Notes: generated by a model from the letters alone, not told the origin. 64,000 nt of DNA from Paenibacillus sp. SZ31 (GCF_012912005.1 NZ_JABBEA010000001.1:620001-684000), one strand, 5' to 3'. Shown: positions 26,387 to 34,229, numbered from the stretch's first letter. Numbers and translations: made by a program.

Positions 26387-27151
26387 TCACTCTACTGTGG
26401 TCTTGTCGTTGTACAGAAAATCAAACATCGTTCTCAGGTGGTGCTCCCAAAATCTCCATTCATGAGCCCCCGGCGTCTCCACATACCGAAAATCAAAGGC
26501 CGTCCCCTGCATGTATTTCGCATAATCGTGATTCATCTCCACGAAGGGGTCACTGTCGCCGCAACAACTGAGGATATCCGGTAAAGGTACACCCTGCTCC
26601 AGCAGCTTGGCCGACAGTTTGTAAATATCCTGATCGGCTTTTACCTGTAACCGTTCTCCAAAAACCGCTTTCATTTCCTTGATCATGGTCGCTGGCATAT
26701 GGGGATCATGAAGCCTTGTCTGGATATCCGTAACGCCGGATAAAGACACTACTTTACGATATCGCTCTGGATAAGTTAGCCCACATTTCAGTGCACCATA
26801 TCCACCCATCGATAAACCGGCAACGTACGTTTTCTCCGGATCAGGATTCAGATTGAGCAGACGCTTGCATACTTCAGGTAACTCCTGAGTGATGTAGTGG
26901 AAGTAATTCAGGCCGTATTCCATATCGGTGTAATAGCTTCGATTCGCTTCTGGCATAATGACGGTACAGCCGTATTGCGCTGCATACATCTCAATTGTGG
27001 TTAAACGCTGCCAGGTACTCGCATTATCGCCTGCCCCGTGCAACAGATATAGTGTACCGCCTGAAGTCTCTCCGGAGTCACTGGACACAACATGTATGCT
27101 CGTATTCATGCATAAGGTTGGCGATCCAGTTTCGATCGTTATATGTGCCAT
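26387..27151 (-). CDS. Alpha/beta hydrolase esterase (putative acetyl-ester/feruloyl-type, cytoplasmic)
   Basis: 254 aa without signal peptide. The esterase D-like fold is clear: oxyanion region 'LYLLHGAGDNASTW', nucleophile Ser114 in 'GLSMGGYG', acid Asp199 or Asp201 in 'CCGDSDPF', and His230 in 'GAHEWRFW'. As the first gene of an oligosaccharide uptake operon it probably removes ester groups, such as acetyl, from imported oligosaccharides so that the GH3 enzyme can act; similar tributyrin esterases exist, so the natural ester is uncertain. GAGAGGGG lies 7 nt before the ATG. The operon promoter and both operators lie upstream. Confidence 0.9.
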   Translation of the reverse strand: MAHITIETGSPTLCMNTSIHVVSSDSGETSGGTLYLLHGAGDNASTWQRLTTIEMYAAQYGCTVIMPEANRSYYTDMEYGLNYFHYITQELPEVCKRLLNLNPDPEKTYVAGLSMGGYGALKCGLTYPERYRKVVSLSGVTDIQTRLHDPHMPATMIKEMKAVFGERLQVKADQDIYKLSAKLLEQGVPLPDILSCCGDSDPFVEMNHDYAKYMQGTAFDFRYVETPGAHEWRFWEHHLRTMFDFLYNDKTTVE

Positions 27152-27252
27152 AATGTAACCCCTCTCATCAGCGCCTGCTGTCTTTACTCATTCGTTTCTC
27201 TGGCGTTGGTTTGCAGGCTGTTGTAGATTCCCTTGTATTACGATGGGTTATC

Positions 27253-27276
27253 GAAACGATTTTCTCGAATCGTTTC
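27253..27276 (-). promoter_or_regulatory. LacI-type operator copy 1
   Basis: GAAACGATT and AATCGTTTC are perfect 9-bp inverted arms with a 6-base spacer. It lies about 80-100 bases downstream of the predicted operon start site, and has the same layout as the second copy. Confidence 0.7.
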
Positions 27277-27329
27277 AAAACATAGCCAACGTTGATTCAC
27301 ATGGACTTCATTACAACACTTTTGATGTG

Positions 27330-27353
27330 GAAGCGATTTCTTCGAATCGTTTC
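27330..27353 (-). promoter_or_regulatory. LacI-type operator copy 2, at the operon start site
   Basis: GAAGCGATT and AATCGTTTC, again with a 6-base spacer and one mismatch between arms. It begins at the expected transcription start, a position for simple repression. Confidence 0.7.
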
Positions 27354-27359
27354 GAATAA

Positions 27360-27389
27360 ATCATAAGCCCGATGAGTAAATCCTGTCAA
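27360..27389 (-). promoter_or_regulatory. Promoter of the esterase-ABC-GH3-lacI operon
   Basis: TTGACA (27384-27389), 18 bp, TATGAT (27360-27365) on the minus strand; start expected near 27353. Confidence 0.7.
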
Positions 27390-27567
27390 TAACCTTTTTA
27401 CAAATTTCGCGTTATTTTCTCGAAAACATGCTTTTAAAAGTCTGAATTTGCGTCCAAAGACACTATTATTGCGAAAAAATGAAATTTAAGTCAGTGCTAT
27501 TACAACTTTAATTGACACCAAACCAGGTTTATACTAACATGGGTTCTGATTTTGCATTCGAATTACG

Positions 27568-27577
27568 GAAACGTTTC
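27568..27577 (+). promoter_or_regulatory. Palindromic operator-like site before the serine hydrolase gene
   Basis: GAAACGTTTC is a perfect 10-bp palindrome with the central CG of LacI-family operators, 47 bases before the ATG of the rightward gene. It resembles the half-site motif GAATCGTTTC of the divergent operon. Confidence 0.45.
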
Positions 27578-27623
27578 ACCAACCGATTTTACTCAGGTTT
27601 CACCTGATATTAGGGAGGTTAAT

Positions 27624-28535
27624 ATGTCTAAGCAACTTAAAGGCTTCATCCAAACGATTACCGAGCAACAATTGAACGTTTTCTCCATTCGCATATTACA
27701 AAAAGGGCAGTTGCTAGCCCATTGGGACCGGGATAAGGATCAGCGCCGGGTACAACATTCCATTAGCAAATCCTTCACCTGTATGGCCGTTGGGCTTGCG
27801 CTCGAAGCAGGTCTGATACATCTGGATGCCACACTTGGTGATTATTTCTCTTATGATCATGTACCCATTTCAGAACATAATCTCTCCTCGCCGCGGGACC
27901 TGAAGTTACGTGATCTTCTTCGAATGTCTTCAGGCCATGACTCGCCGCCTCTTTGGGCTGATGAACGAGCTTCATTGATCGAGAAGGATTGGGCGAAACA
28001 TTACATGTCTCTACCTCTGGACCGGATGCCTGGAGAACAATTTACATACAGCAGCGGTGATACGTTTATGATCTCGGCCATGCTACAGGCTGCTACCGGC
28101 CAAACCGTAAAAGATTACCTGACTCCACGGTTGTTTGAGCCGCTTGGCATTCATGATGTAGAGTGGGAAACCTCTCCACTCGGCGTAACGCTTGGCTGTG
28201 CTGGTCTTTGGATAAGCAATGAGGAACTAAGTCGATTTGGTCAGTTATTGCTGCAGGAGGGCTACTGGGAAGGCAGACAGCTTGTACCTGCGGATTGGAT
28301 TCGACAGGCTACGTCCCAGCAGATCGAAACGACTGGAGATGGTGATTGGGGAAAAGGTTACGGGTATCAGTTCTGGATGTGTTCTCATGATGCTTACCGT
28401 GCCGATGGTGCCTATGGTCAGTTGTGCATCATCCTTCCTTCAAGGGAAGCGGTCATATGTATTAACAGTGAGGAAGAAAATATGCAGGGCATCCTGAATG
28501 CCGTATGGGATGAGATTTTACCTACATGCTTTTAA
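27624..28535 (+). CDS. Serine hydrolase, class C beta-lactamase-related
   Basis: 303 aa from the ATG with GGGAGG just upstream; an ATG 72 bases earlier lacks a ribosome-binding site. The nucleophile motif Ser46-Ile-Ser-Lys49 ('HSISKSF') and Tyr142 in 'TYSSGD' match the SxxK and Yx(N/S) motifs of the beta-lactamase/transpeptidase-like family (PF00144). No signal peptide is visible, so it acts in the cytoplasm, most likely as an esterase or amidase, not as an antibiotic-resistance enzyme. It is divergent from the carbohydrate operon and has a LacI-like palindrome in its leader, so it may be co-regulated and act on the same esters. Confidence 0.85.
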   Translation: MSKQLKGFIQTITEQQLNVFSIRILQKGQLLAHWDRDKDQRRVQHSISKSFTCMAVGLALEAGLIHLDATLGDYFSYDHVPISEHNLSSPRDLKLRDLLRMSSGHDSPPLWADERASLIEKDWAKHYMSLPLDRMPGEQFTYSSGDTFMISAMLQAATGQTVKDYLTPRLFEPLGIHDVEWETSPLGVTLGCAGLWISNEELSRFGQLLLQEGYWEGRQLVPADWIRQATSQQIETTGDGDWGKGYGYQFWMCSHDAYRADGAYGQLCIILPSREAVICINSEEENMQGILNAVWDEILPTCF

Positions 28536-28596
28536 CGCAAGTTTACGTATTTTCCTTTTGTTCAATGAAACCGTACCATCGGCTGGATATTAAAAC

Positions 28597-28634
28597 AAAA
28601 AAAACGCCACGGGGTCAATGGACCCCATGACGTG
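28597..28634 (-). terminator. Intrinsic terminator of abrB
   Basis: A 13-bp stem (ACGTCATGGGGTC with GACCCCGTGGCGT, two G-U pairs) and TTTTTTTT behind it on the minus strand. Confidence 0.88.
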
Positions 28635-28639
28635 ATTTC

Positions 28640-28894
28640 TTACCCGTGCTGTGGAAGCTGAGTCATTTCATCTAAACATTGTGCGCATATGTAACGCTCT
28701 TTGAACTCGTTGACTTCCTCGATGGATCCGCAGAAAATACATTTCGGACGATATCTCTCCAAGATAATATGGTCCCCTTGTACTAAGATCTCTACAGGAT
28801 CTCCCTCATTCATTTGATACCTTTTACGCAAAGATTTAGGCAATACGATCCTACCTAATTGGTCAACTTTGCGAACTACTCCAGCTGGCTTCAT
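28640..28894 (-). CDS. abrB: AbrB-family transition-state regulator with C-terminal zinc-type cysteine pairs
   Basis: 84 aa. Residues 1-50 are a swapped-hairpin AbrB DNA-binding domain ('GVVRKVDQLGRIVLPKSLRK', close to Bacillus AbrB/Abh). Residues 52-75 hold two CxxC pairs ('CIFCG' and 'CAQCL'), which Bacillus subtilis AbrB lacks; they could bind zinc or stabilise a tetramer. In Bacillus, AbrB represses stationary-phase genes until Spo0A~P turns it off, and a TGTCGAA Spo0A-box core lies upstream at 28972-28978, overlapping a candidate -35. AGAGGTG lies upstream of the ATG. The name is by family; it could be an Abh-like paralogue. Confidence 0.88.
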   Translation of the reverse strand: MKPAGVVRKVDQLGRIVLPKSLRKRYQMNEGDPVEILVQGDHIILERYRPKCIFCGSIEEVNEFKERYICAQCLDEMTQLPQHG

Positions 28895-28971
28895 AGCTAC
28901 GGCACACCTCTCCTATCTTACTCTAAATTTCTAGGTACATTTGTACTATGTTTATAGATTCGCCAAGATTT

Positions 28972-28978
28972 TGTCGAA
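28972..28978. promoter_or_regulatory. Spo0A-box core upstream of abrB
   Basis: TTTTGTCGAATCC contains the 7-base core TGTCGAA. On the minus strand it overlaps a possible -35 (ATTCGA) 17 bp before TATAAA, about 80 bases ahead of the abrB start. Confidence 0.5.
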
Positions 28979-29061
28979 TCCTGCTGGAAATAAACATTTT
29001 TTGTCCTTTTTTTTGAAAAATGTTTTTTTACCGAATTCTAGCCGTCATTAATAACCCGAAT

Positions 29062-29529
29062 TTAACCCTCTAACCCCGGAAAATTAAGCTGACGCAATGC
29101 TTCATACACAATAATTGCTGCCGAATTGGACAGATTTAATGATCTAACGTCACCAGTCATTGGCATTTTCATACATGTGTCGGGATTCGCAGCAATTAAT
29201 TCAGGCGGCAGGCCTTTAGTCTCTTTACCAAAGACAAGGAAATCCCCATCTTGAAATTCAAAATCACTATATCGGTTCTTGGCCTTCGTAGTTGCGTAGA
29301 AGAAACGACCTTCCGAGTACTTCTCCTGAACCTCTTCGAATGAGTCGTGGTATTCAATATGAACGGCATGCCAGTAATCCAGCCCTGCCCGTTTCAATGT
29401 AGCATCATCTGTTCGAAATCCAAGTGGACGCACGAGATGCAGATGGGTGCCGGTCGCCGCACAAGTACGCGAAATATTCCCTGTGTTTGCCGGAATTTCT
29501 GGTTCAACCAGAACGATGTGTAAAGCCAT
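29062..29529 (-). CDS. trmL: tRNA (cytidine/uridine-34-2'-O)-methyltransferase TrmL
   Basis: 155 aa, the usual length. It is a SPOUT-family trefoil-knot enzyme: 'PEIPANTGNISRTCAATG' near the N-terminus, 'FGKETKGLP' in the middle and 'GDVRSLNLSNSAAIIVYE' at the SAM-binding knot. It 2'-O-methylates the wobble nucleotide of certain leucine tRNAs with S-adenosylmethionine. AAGGAG lies 11 nt before the ATG. Single gene; TrmL-group homology is strong. Confidence 0.95.
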   Translation of the reverse strand: MALHIVLVEPEIPANTGNISRTCAATGTHLHLVRPLGFRTDDATLKRAGLDYWHAVHIEYHDSFEEVQEKYSEGRFFYATTKAKNRYSDFEFQDGDFLVFGKETKGLPPELIAANPDTCMKMPMTGDVRSLNLSNSAAIIVYEALRQLNFPGLEG

Positions 29530-29583
29530 ATGTGTTCAATCTCCTTTTCATTTCATGTTGACGACAACCCTCTAATCTTAAAG

Positions 29584-29614
29584 AAAAGCCCTCCACACGT
29601 CAATGTGGAAGGCT
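29584..29614 (-). terminator. Intrinsic terminator of serC
   Basis: AGCCTTCCAC with GTGTGGAGGGCT (one G-U pair) followed by TTTTC on the minus strand. Confidence 0.8.
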
Positions 29615-29668
29615 CTGGTAAGGCACAGGATTAGACACGAAGGTCCATAACACAGTACCTATACTAAT

Positions 29669-30757
29669 TTATCCATTTGTCTTCTGGAAGTGGCTCATGA
29701 AGTCTGTCAGCGCCTTAACACTTTCATAAGGAGCAGCATTGTAAATGGAGGCACGGAGACCACCGACACTGCGATGTCCTTTCAGACCTACGAATCCTTC
29801 TTCCTCGGATGCTTTAATGAACTTTTTCTCCAGTTCCTCCGAAGCAAGACGGAAGGTTACATTCATGAGGGAACGATCTTCTGTCTCCACACAACCACGG
29901 TAGAAATCACCGGAAGAATCAATCGTGTTATAGAGTAATTCCGCTTTTTTCGTATTTTTTTGCTCGATACCAGCCAGTCCGCCCTGTTCTTCGATCCATT
30001 TCAATACTTCATTCACCATATATACGGAGAAGGAAGGTGGCGTATTGTATAAGGAGTTGTTATCTACATGCGTGCTGTAACGAAGCATGGTTGGAATCGT
30101 TTTAGGCGATTCACTCACCAGTTCCTCACGAGCAATCACAACCGTAATTCCGGATGGACCCAGGTTCTTCTGTGCACCGGCGTAGATCATGCCGAATTGA
30201 TTAAGATCGAATGGTTTACAGAAAATATCACTCGACATGTCCGCAATCAGAGGTACTGAACCGGTATCCGGGAACGACTTGAATTGCGTACCTTCGATCG
30301 TTTCGTTGGAAGTCAGATGCACATAAGCCGTACGTTCAGGCAAACTCAGATTCGAAACATCCGGCAATTTCATGAATTTCTCTGCTTCCGAAGATGCAGC
30401 AACATGTGTCTCGCCGATCAGCTTCGCCTCAGACAGAGCCTTCTTGGCCCAGCTGCCAGTCATTACGTAACTTGCTGTCTGTCCTGCTCCGAGCAGGTTC
30501 ATGGGCAGCATCGCGAACTGAGTGCTTGCACCGCCCTGCAGAAAGAGAACCTTGTATCCTTTTGGATTGCCTAGAAGCGACAACAAGCGCTCCTGAGCTT
30601 CATTATGTACAGACTCGTACACCGCTCCACGGTGAGACATCTCCATAATCGACATGCCTGTATTACGAAAATCTACAAATTCCGCCTGTGCACGCTCCAG
30701 TACCTCAAGTGGTAACGCCGCAGGCCCTGCATTAAAGTTATACGCTCTTTTTGTCAC
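29669..30757 (-). CDS. serC: Phosphoserine aminotransferase
   Basis: 362 aa from a GTG ('VTKRAYNFNAGPAALP') with GCGGGGGA in front; the in-frame extension upstream is not SerC-like. The PLP lysine is K197 in 'AGAQKNLGPSG'; 'SHRG' near residue 41 and the C-terminal 'GHRSVGGLRASIYNA' bind the substrate phosphate. It converts 3-phosphohydroxypyruvate and glutamate to phosphoserine in serine synthesis, and may serve pyridoxal phosphate synthesis. Promoter and a 200-base leader with one strong hairpin lie upstream; no T-box is present. Confidence 0.96.
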   Translation of the reverse strand: MTKRAYNFNAGPAALPLEVLERAQAEFVDFRNTGMSIMEMSHRGAVYESVHNEAQERLLSLLGNPKGYKVLFLQGGASTQFAMLPMNLLGAGQTASYVMTGSWAKKALSEAKLIGETHVAASSEAEKFMKLPDVSNLSLPERTAYVHLTSNETIEGTQFKSFPDTGSVPLIADMSSDIFCKPFDLNQFGMIYAGAQKNLGPSGITVVIAREELVSESPKTIPTMLRYSTHVDNNSLYNTPPSFSVYMVNEVLKWIEEQGGLAGIEQKNTKKAELLYNTIDSSGDFYRGCVETEDRSLMNVTFRLASEELEKKFIKASEEEGFVGLKGHRSVGGLRASIYNAAPYESVKALTDFMSHFQKTNG

Positions 30758-31087
30758 AAAATCCCCCGCCCTTTCCATCCGTAACTGACATACAAACGCA
30801 TTTTGCACAATTCGATTAGAATCGCTCACGGGTATAAGAGTTGGACAGGAAAAAGCATCCTGATCCAACCAACGTATAGACGAATTGAATCATTTCGATC
30901 TATATCTTACCTATTGGAAGTCGCTCTATGGATTTGTGCCAAATGCTCTCAAACTAAATATTATCGCTATGATATCAGTATTCTCTATCTGCTTCAAGGG
31001 CAATATGCACTGAAGTGTTGAATTCAGGTCATCAAATTCCTTTATCACCCTGCAAAGTTAAAGCGCTACATTGTTTAATTCAAGGAA
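30758..31087. other. Intergenic region with serC promoter and leader
   Basis: The stretch up to the glnA terminator holds the serC promoter and a leader of about 200 bases. A hairpin in it (30840-30869; GTTGGA-CAGG with CCTG-TCCAAC, one bulge) has no T-run. No known riboswitch signature is seen. Confidence 0.5.
30969..30997 (-). promoter_or_regulatory. serC promoter
   Basis: TTGAAG (30992-30997), 17 bp, TATCAT (30969-30974) on the minus strand. Confidence 0.5.
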
Positions 31088-31117
31088 AAGCCTCCGAGAA
31101 CGTGTCCCGGAGGCTTT
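31088..31117 (-). terminator. Intrinsic terminator of glnA
   Basis: AAGCCTCCG/CGGAGGCTT with an 11-base loop; TTTTCC follows on the minus strand. Confidence 0.85.
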
Positions 31118-31151
31118 AAGTTGGAACAAGAGCTGTTCCGACCCCGACTGA

Positions 31152-32576
31152 TTAGCAGTCGAAGTAGAGGCTGTACTCGTGCGGATGAATGCGGATCGCT
31201 ACTGCTTTCGCTTCATCACGTTTGAGGTTGATGTAATTTTCAATGAATTCTTTCGTGAATACGCCGCCTTCAGTCAAGAACTCGTTATCAGCTGCCAATG
31301 CATCCAGTGCTTCTTCGAGGGAAGCTGGCACACTGCGGATGTTTTCTTTATCCGCATCAGACAGGTCATAGATGTTTTTGTCGAGCGGACCATATCCAAG
31401 CTCAGTTGGGTTGATTTTGCGTTTGATTCCATCCAGACCAGCCATCAGCATTGCGGAGAATGCCAAGTACGGGTTAGCTGTGGAGTCAGGTGTACGGAAC
31501 TCGATACGACAACCTTTAGGAGTCACAGCTGCAACCGGAATACGAACTGCTGCAGAACGGTTACCTTTGGAGTAAACCAAGTTTACTGGTGCTTCGTAAC
31601 CAGGTACGAGACGTTTGAACGAGTTCGTACTAGGGTTAGTCAAAGCGATCAGTGCCGGAGCATGGTACAAGATACCTCCGATGTAGTGCAAAGCCATTTC
31701 ACTCAGGTTAGCATATCCCGTTTTGTCATAGAACAATGGGGAATCGCCATCGAAGATGGATTGGTGAACGTGCATTCCGCTACCATTATCACCGAACAAT
31801 GGTTTTGGCATGAATGTTGCTACTTTACCATATTGACGTGCAGTGTTGTGCACGATGTATTTGTATGCAAGCAGGTTATCTGCTGTTTTCTTCAGTGTAT
31901 CAAAACGGAAGTTGATTTCGGCTTGACCCGCTGTCGCCACTTCATGGTGATGACGTTCGATCGACAGGCCTGCTTCTTCCAAAAGGCGACACATTTCGCT
32001 ACGAATGTCTTGTTGTGTATCCACTGGCGCTACTGGAACATATCCGCCTTTCGTGCGAACTTTGAAGCCCAGGTTTCCGCCTTCTTCTTTGCGGTTCGTG
32101 TTCCAAGAAGCTTCTTCGGAATCTACGAAGTAGGAAGAGCTGTTCGTGCCGCTCTCATAACGTACATCGTCGAAGATGAAGAACTCGGATTCAGGTGCGA
32201 AGAATGCCGCTGTACCTACACCGCTCTCTTGCAAATAAGCTTCTGCTTTAACAGCGATGCTACGTGGGTCACGCTCATAACGCTCGCCATCCGGAGTGAA
32301 GATATCACACATAACATTCAATGTAGGGTGTGCAGTGAACGGATCGACATAAGTCGCTTCAGGATCTGGCATCATAACCATATCGGACTCTTCAATTCCG
32401 CGGAAACCTTGGATAGAAGAACCGTCAAAAGCTACTCCATTTACGAACGTGTCTGCATCAACAGCCGAAGCTGGTAACGAAATGTGATGTGCACGACCAG
32501 CTAAATCTACAAAACGAAAATCTACCCACTCGATGTTGTTCTCTTGAATTGATTTCAATACGTTTTCAACCGACAT
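31152..32576 (-). CDS. glnA: Type I glutamine synthetase, GSI-beta-like
   Basis: 474 aa from the ATG with GGGAGGA upstream; the frame stays open for 27 codons before it but that part is not GlnA-like. 'FDGSSIQGF', 'FFAPESEFFIF', 'FGDNGSGMHVHQS' and 'NRSAAVRIP' are classic GS motifs for ATP, metal and glutamate. It makes glutamine from glutamate, ammonia and ATP. The protein resembles the 470-residue GSI-beta form of proteobacteria more than the 444-residue GlnA of the glnRA operon: it keeps 'DKNIYDL', the adenylylation-site context, at Tyr403. No glnR is adjacent. A GlnR/TnrA box lies upstream at 32714-32730. Confidence 0.95.
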   Translation of the reverse strand: MSVENVLKSIQENNIEWVDFRFVDLAGRAHHISLPASAVDADTFVNGVAFDGSSIQGFRGIEESDMVMMPDPEATYVDPFTAHPTLNVMCDIFTPDGERYERDPRSIAVKAEAYLQESGVGTAAFFAPESEFFIFDDVRYESGTNSSSYFVDSEEASWNTNRKEEGGNLGFKVRTKGGYVPVAPVDTQQDIRSEMCRLLEEAGLSIERHHHEVATAGQAEINFRFDTLKKTADNLLAYKYIVHNTARQYGKVATFMPKPLFGDNGSGMHVHQSIFDGDSPLFYDKTGYANLSEMALHYIGGILYHAPALIALTNPSTNSFKRLVPGYEAPVNLVYSKGNRSAAVRIPVAAVTPKGCRIEFRTPDSTANPYLAFSAMLMAGLDGIKRKINPTELGYGPLDKNIYDLSDADKENIRSVPASLEEALDALAADNEFLTEGGVFTKEFIENYINLKRDEAKAVAIRIHPHEYSLYFDC

Positions 32577-32655
32577 GTATTCGTCCTCCCAAATATTCCG
32601 AACATTAAACAACCCCACTAAGAAAATGTCTAAATTCGAATTTTTTTCTGTCGTC

Positions 32656-32685
32656 ATTATAAATTTTAAAACATGACATCGTCAA
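32656..32685 (-). promoter_or_regulatory. glnA promoter
   Basis: TTGACG (32680-32685), 18 bp, TATAAT (32656-32661) on the minus strand; start about 32649. Confidence 0.7.
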
Positions 32686-32713
32686 TACTTATGTAAGGTA
32701 TTTTTTGCGAGTA

Positions 32714-32730
32714 TGTTAGATATACTCACA
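32714..32730. promoter_or_regulatory. GlnR/TnrA binding box upstream of glnA
   Basis: TGTTA-GATATAC-TCACA matches the consensus TGTNA-N7-TNACA exactly. Its centre is about 73 bases upstream of the predicted start site, a position more like an activation site than the promoter-overlapping repression sites of glnRA. Confidence 0.75.
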
Positions 32731-32897
32731 TTTTATAAATAACCTAAATTCATATAACAACGAATTGAATATACATTTAACTGGTTTAATGCGGTAAAGC
32801 GACCCCTATTTTAACCTAAATCATGGAAAAAACTTCACATCATAAATGTTTCTTATCACTATTGATTAATAAATACGTTCAAAACTGCAAAATATGC

Positions 32898-32956
32898 AAA
32901 AAACCGAGCATCTATCTGATTCCGTCGCAATGAACGAGACCAGAGGAGATGCCCGG
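32898..32956 (-). terminator. Intrinsic terminator of the DAHP synthase gene
   Basis: CCGGGCATCT pairs with AGATGCTCGG, with extra pairs inside, and TTTTTT follows on the minus strand. Confidence 0.8.
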
Positions 32957-32990
32957 ATGATGATCCAGACCCTTGACCATGAAATTCTTA

Positions 32991-34055
32991 TTACACCCCT
33001 ACACGTGCCGGGAAAAATTCTGCCGGTTGTTTGGCTGTACTGAATGATTTACCCACGATTGGTGCCAGTTTCTCCAGATCCTGCAACAGGTTGGCGAATT
33101 GGTCAGGGAACAAGGACTGCACACCATCTCCTGTCATCGAGTTATCCGGATCGGTATGCATTTCAATGATCAGACCATTGGCACCCGCAGCAACGGAAGC
33201 TTTCGTCATCGGTTCCACCAGTTCACGGCGTCCAGTACCATGGCTCGGGTCTGAAATAACCGGCAAATGGCTCAGAGACTGCAGAACAGGAATTGCAGAC
33301 AGATCAAGAGTATTCCGTGTGTAGGATTCAAACGTACGAATACCACGCTCACAGAGCATGACATTCGGGTTACCACCCGCAAGAATGTATTCAGCCGCAT
33401 TCAACAATTCATCGTATGTCGCACTGAAGCCACGTTTCAACAATACTGGTTTGCCACACTCGCCCAATTTGCGGAGCAGGTCAAAGTTCTGCATGTTACG
33501 TGTACCTACTTGCAGAATATCTGCGTACTCGGCACAAATATCCACATACTCGGGTGTCATAACTTCTGTAATGGTCAGCAGGTCATGTTTCTTGCCTGCT
33601 TCTGCCATCATGATCAATCCCTCTACACCCGTTCCCTGGAAGCTATAAGGACCTGTACGTGGCTTAAATGCCCCCCCACGCAACACTTGCCCACCAGCAG
33701 CTTTCACAAGCCCGGCAATCTCATCAATCTGCGCAGCGGATTCAACCGCACATGGTCCGCCCATGACAACAAGTTCTTTTCCACCGATATCTACACCTTT
33801 GATGGAGATCACCGTATCTTCCGGATGGAAGTCACGGCTTGCCAATTTGTAGGACTTCGAGATTTTCACGACATTCTCGACACCTTTCATTTGGCGAAGA
33901 TGCTCCTGCATTTTAGGTTCAACTTTGCCAATCAAACCAATGATGGTACGATCCTCTCCGCGAGAGATGTGCACCTGAAGCCCTTCTTTTTCAATAACTG
34001 CAACGATATCCTGAATCTGTTCCTCCGGAGTAGCCTTGCCTGCAATAACGATCAT
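32991..34055 (-). CDS. aroF: 3-deoxy-7-phosphoheptulonate synthase (DAHP synthase, N-terminal ACT-like type)
   Basis: 354 aa, taking the ATG of 'MIVIAGKATPEEQIQDI', the usual start of this family; the open frame goes 26 codons further. Residues 1-70 form a ferredoxin-like regulatory domain and 100-340 the (beta/alpha)8 barrel with 'GGPCAVES', 'RGGAFKPRTGPYSFQG' and 'DPSHGTGRRELVEPM'. It condenses phosphoenolpyruvate and erythrose 4-phosphate, the first step of the shikimate pathway, and its N-terminal domain usually gives feedback control by aromatic amino acids or prephenate. A good promoter and a 115-base leader with a small hairpin lie upstream. Single gene. Confidence 0.95.
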   Translation of the reverse strand: MIVIAGKATPEEQIQDIVAVIEKEGLQVHISRGEDRTIIGLIGKVEPKMQEHLRQMKGVENVVKISKSYKLASRDFHPEDTVISIKGVDIGGKELVVMGGPCAVESAAQIDEIAGLVKAAGGQVLRGGAFKPRTGPYSFQGTGVEGLIMMAEAGKKHDLLTITEVMTPEYVDICAEYADILQVGTRNMQNFDLLRKLGECGKPVLLKRGFSATYDELLNAAEYILAGGNPNVMLCERGIRTFESYTRNTLDLSAIPVLQSLSHLPVISDPSHGTGRRELVEPMTKASVAAGANGLIIEMHTDPDNSMTGDGVQSLFPDQFANLLQDLEKLAPIVGKSFSTAKQPAEFFPARVGV

Positions 34056-34176
34056 ATTAATTCCCATCCTTCCTTGTATGAGAGCACAATAATCTCTTAA
34101 CGTGCGTCTGATTAAATTTGAAAACTCTGTCACGCTTAAACGCTTGTTCGCTTTTAAGCTTTTATTCGTTAAAGCA

Positions 34177-34205
34177 AATATACCATAGTTCTCCTATTGC
34201 GTCAA
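34177..34205 (-). promoter_or_regulatory. DAHP synthase promoter
   Basis: TTGACG (34200-34205), 17 bp, TATATT (34177-34182) on the minus strand. A 7-bp hairpin GCTTAAA/TTTAAGC (34135-34160) lies in the leader. Confidence 0.7.
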
Positions 34206-34229
34206 GGTACACATTCCTTATCCATATAC

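Larger units (their letters stand above)
27152..27623. other. Divergent intergenic region: operon promoter, two operators, palindrome
   Basis: 472 bases between the esterase operon (left) and the serine hydrolase gene (right). It contains the operon promoter, two operator repeats, a T-rich stretch at 27390-27500, and the palindrome GAAACGTTTC at 27568-27577. TTGACA at about 27513 and TATACT at 27531 are promoter-like for the right gene but too close together to be one standard promoter. Confidence 0.55.
32577..32990. other. Intergenic region with glnA promoter, GlnR/TnrA box and aroF terminator
   Basis: 414 bases holding the glnA promoter, the TGTNA-N7-TNACA box and the DAHP synthase terminator. 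The A/T-rich part between 32740 and 32890 shows nothing else. Confidence 0.6.

Noticed and set aside
27624..28535. Antibiotic-resistance beta-lactamase
   Set aside because: No signal peptide and sequence style of cytoplasmic esterase-like family members; resistance cannot be claimed.
30758..30960. T-box in the serC leader
   Set aside because: No AGGGTGGNACCGCG-like block and no terminator pair.
31179..32477. 432-codon plus-strand frame opposite glnA
   Set aside because: Antisense shadow of the glutamine synthetase gene; unusual Cys, Phe and His content, no start signals.
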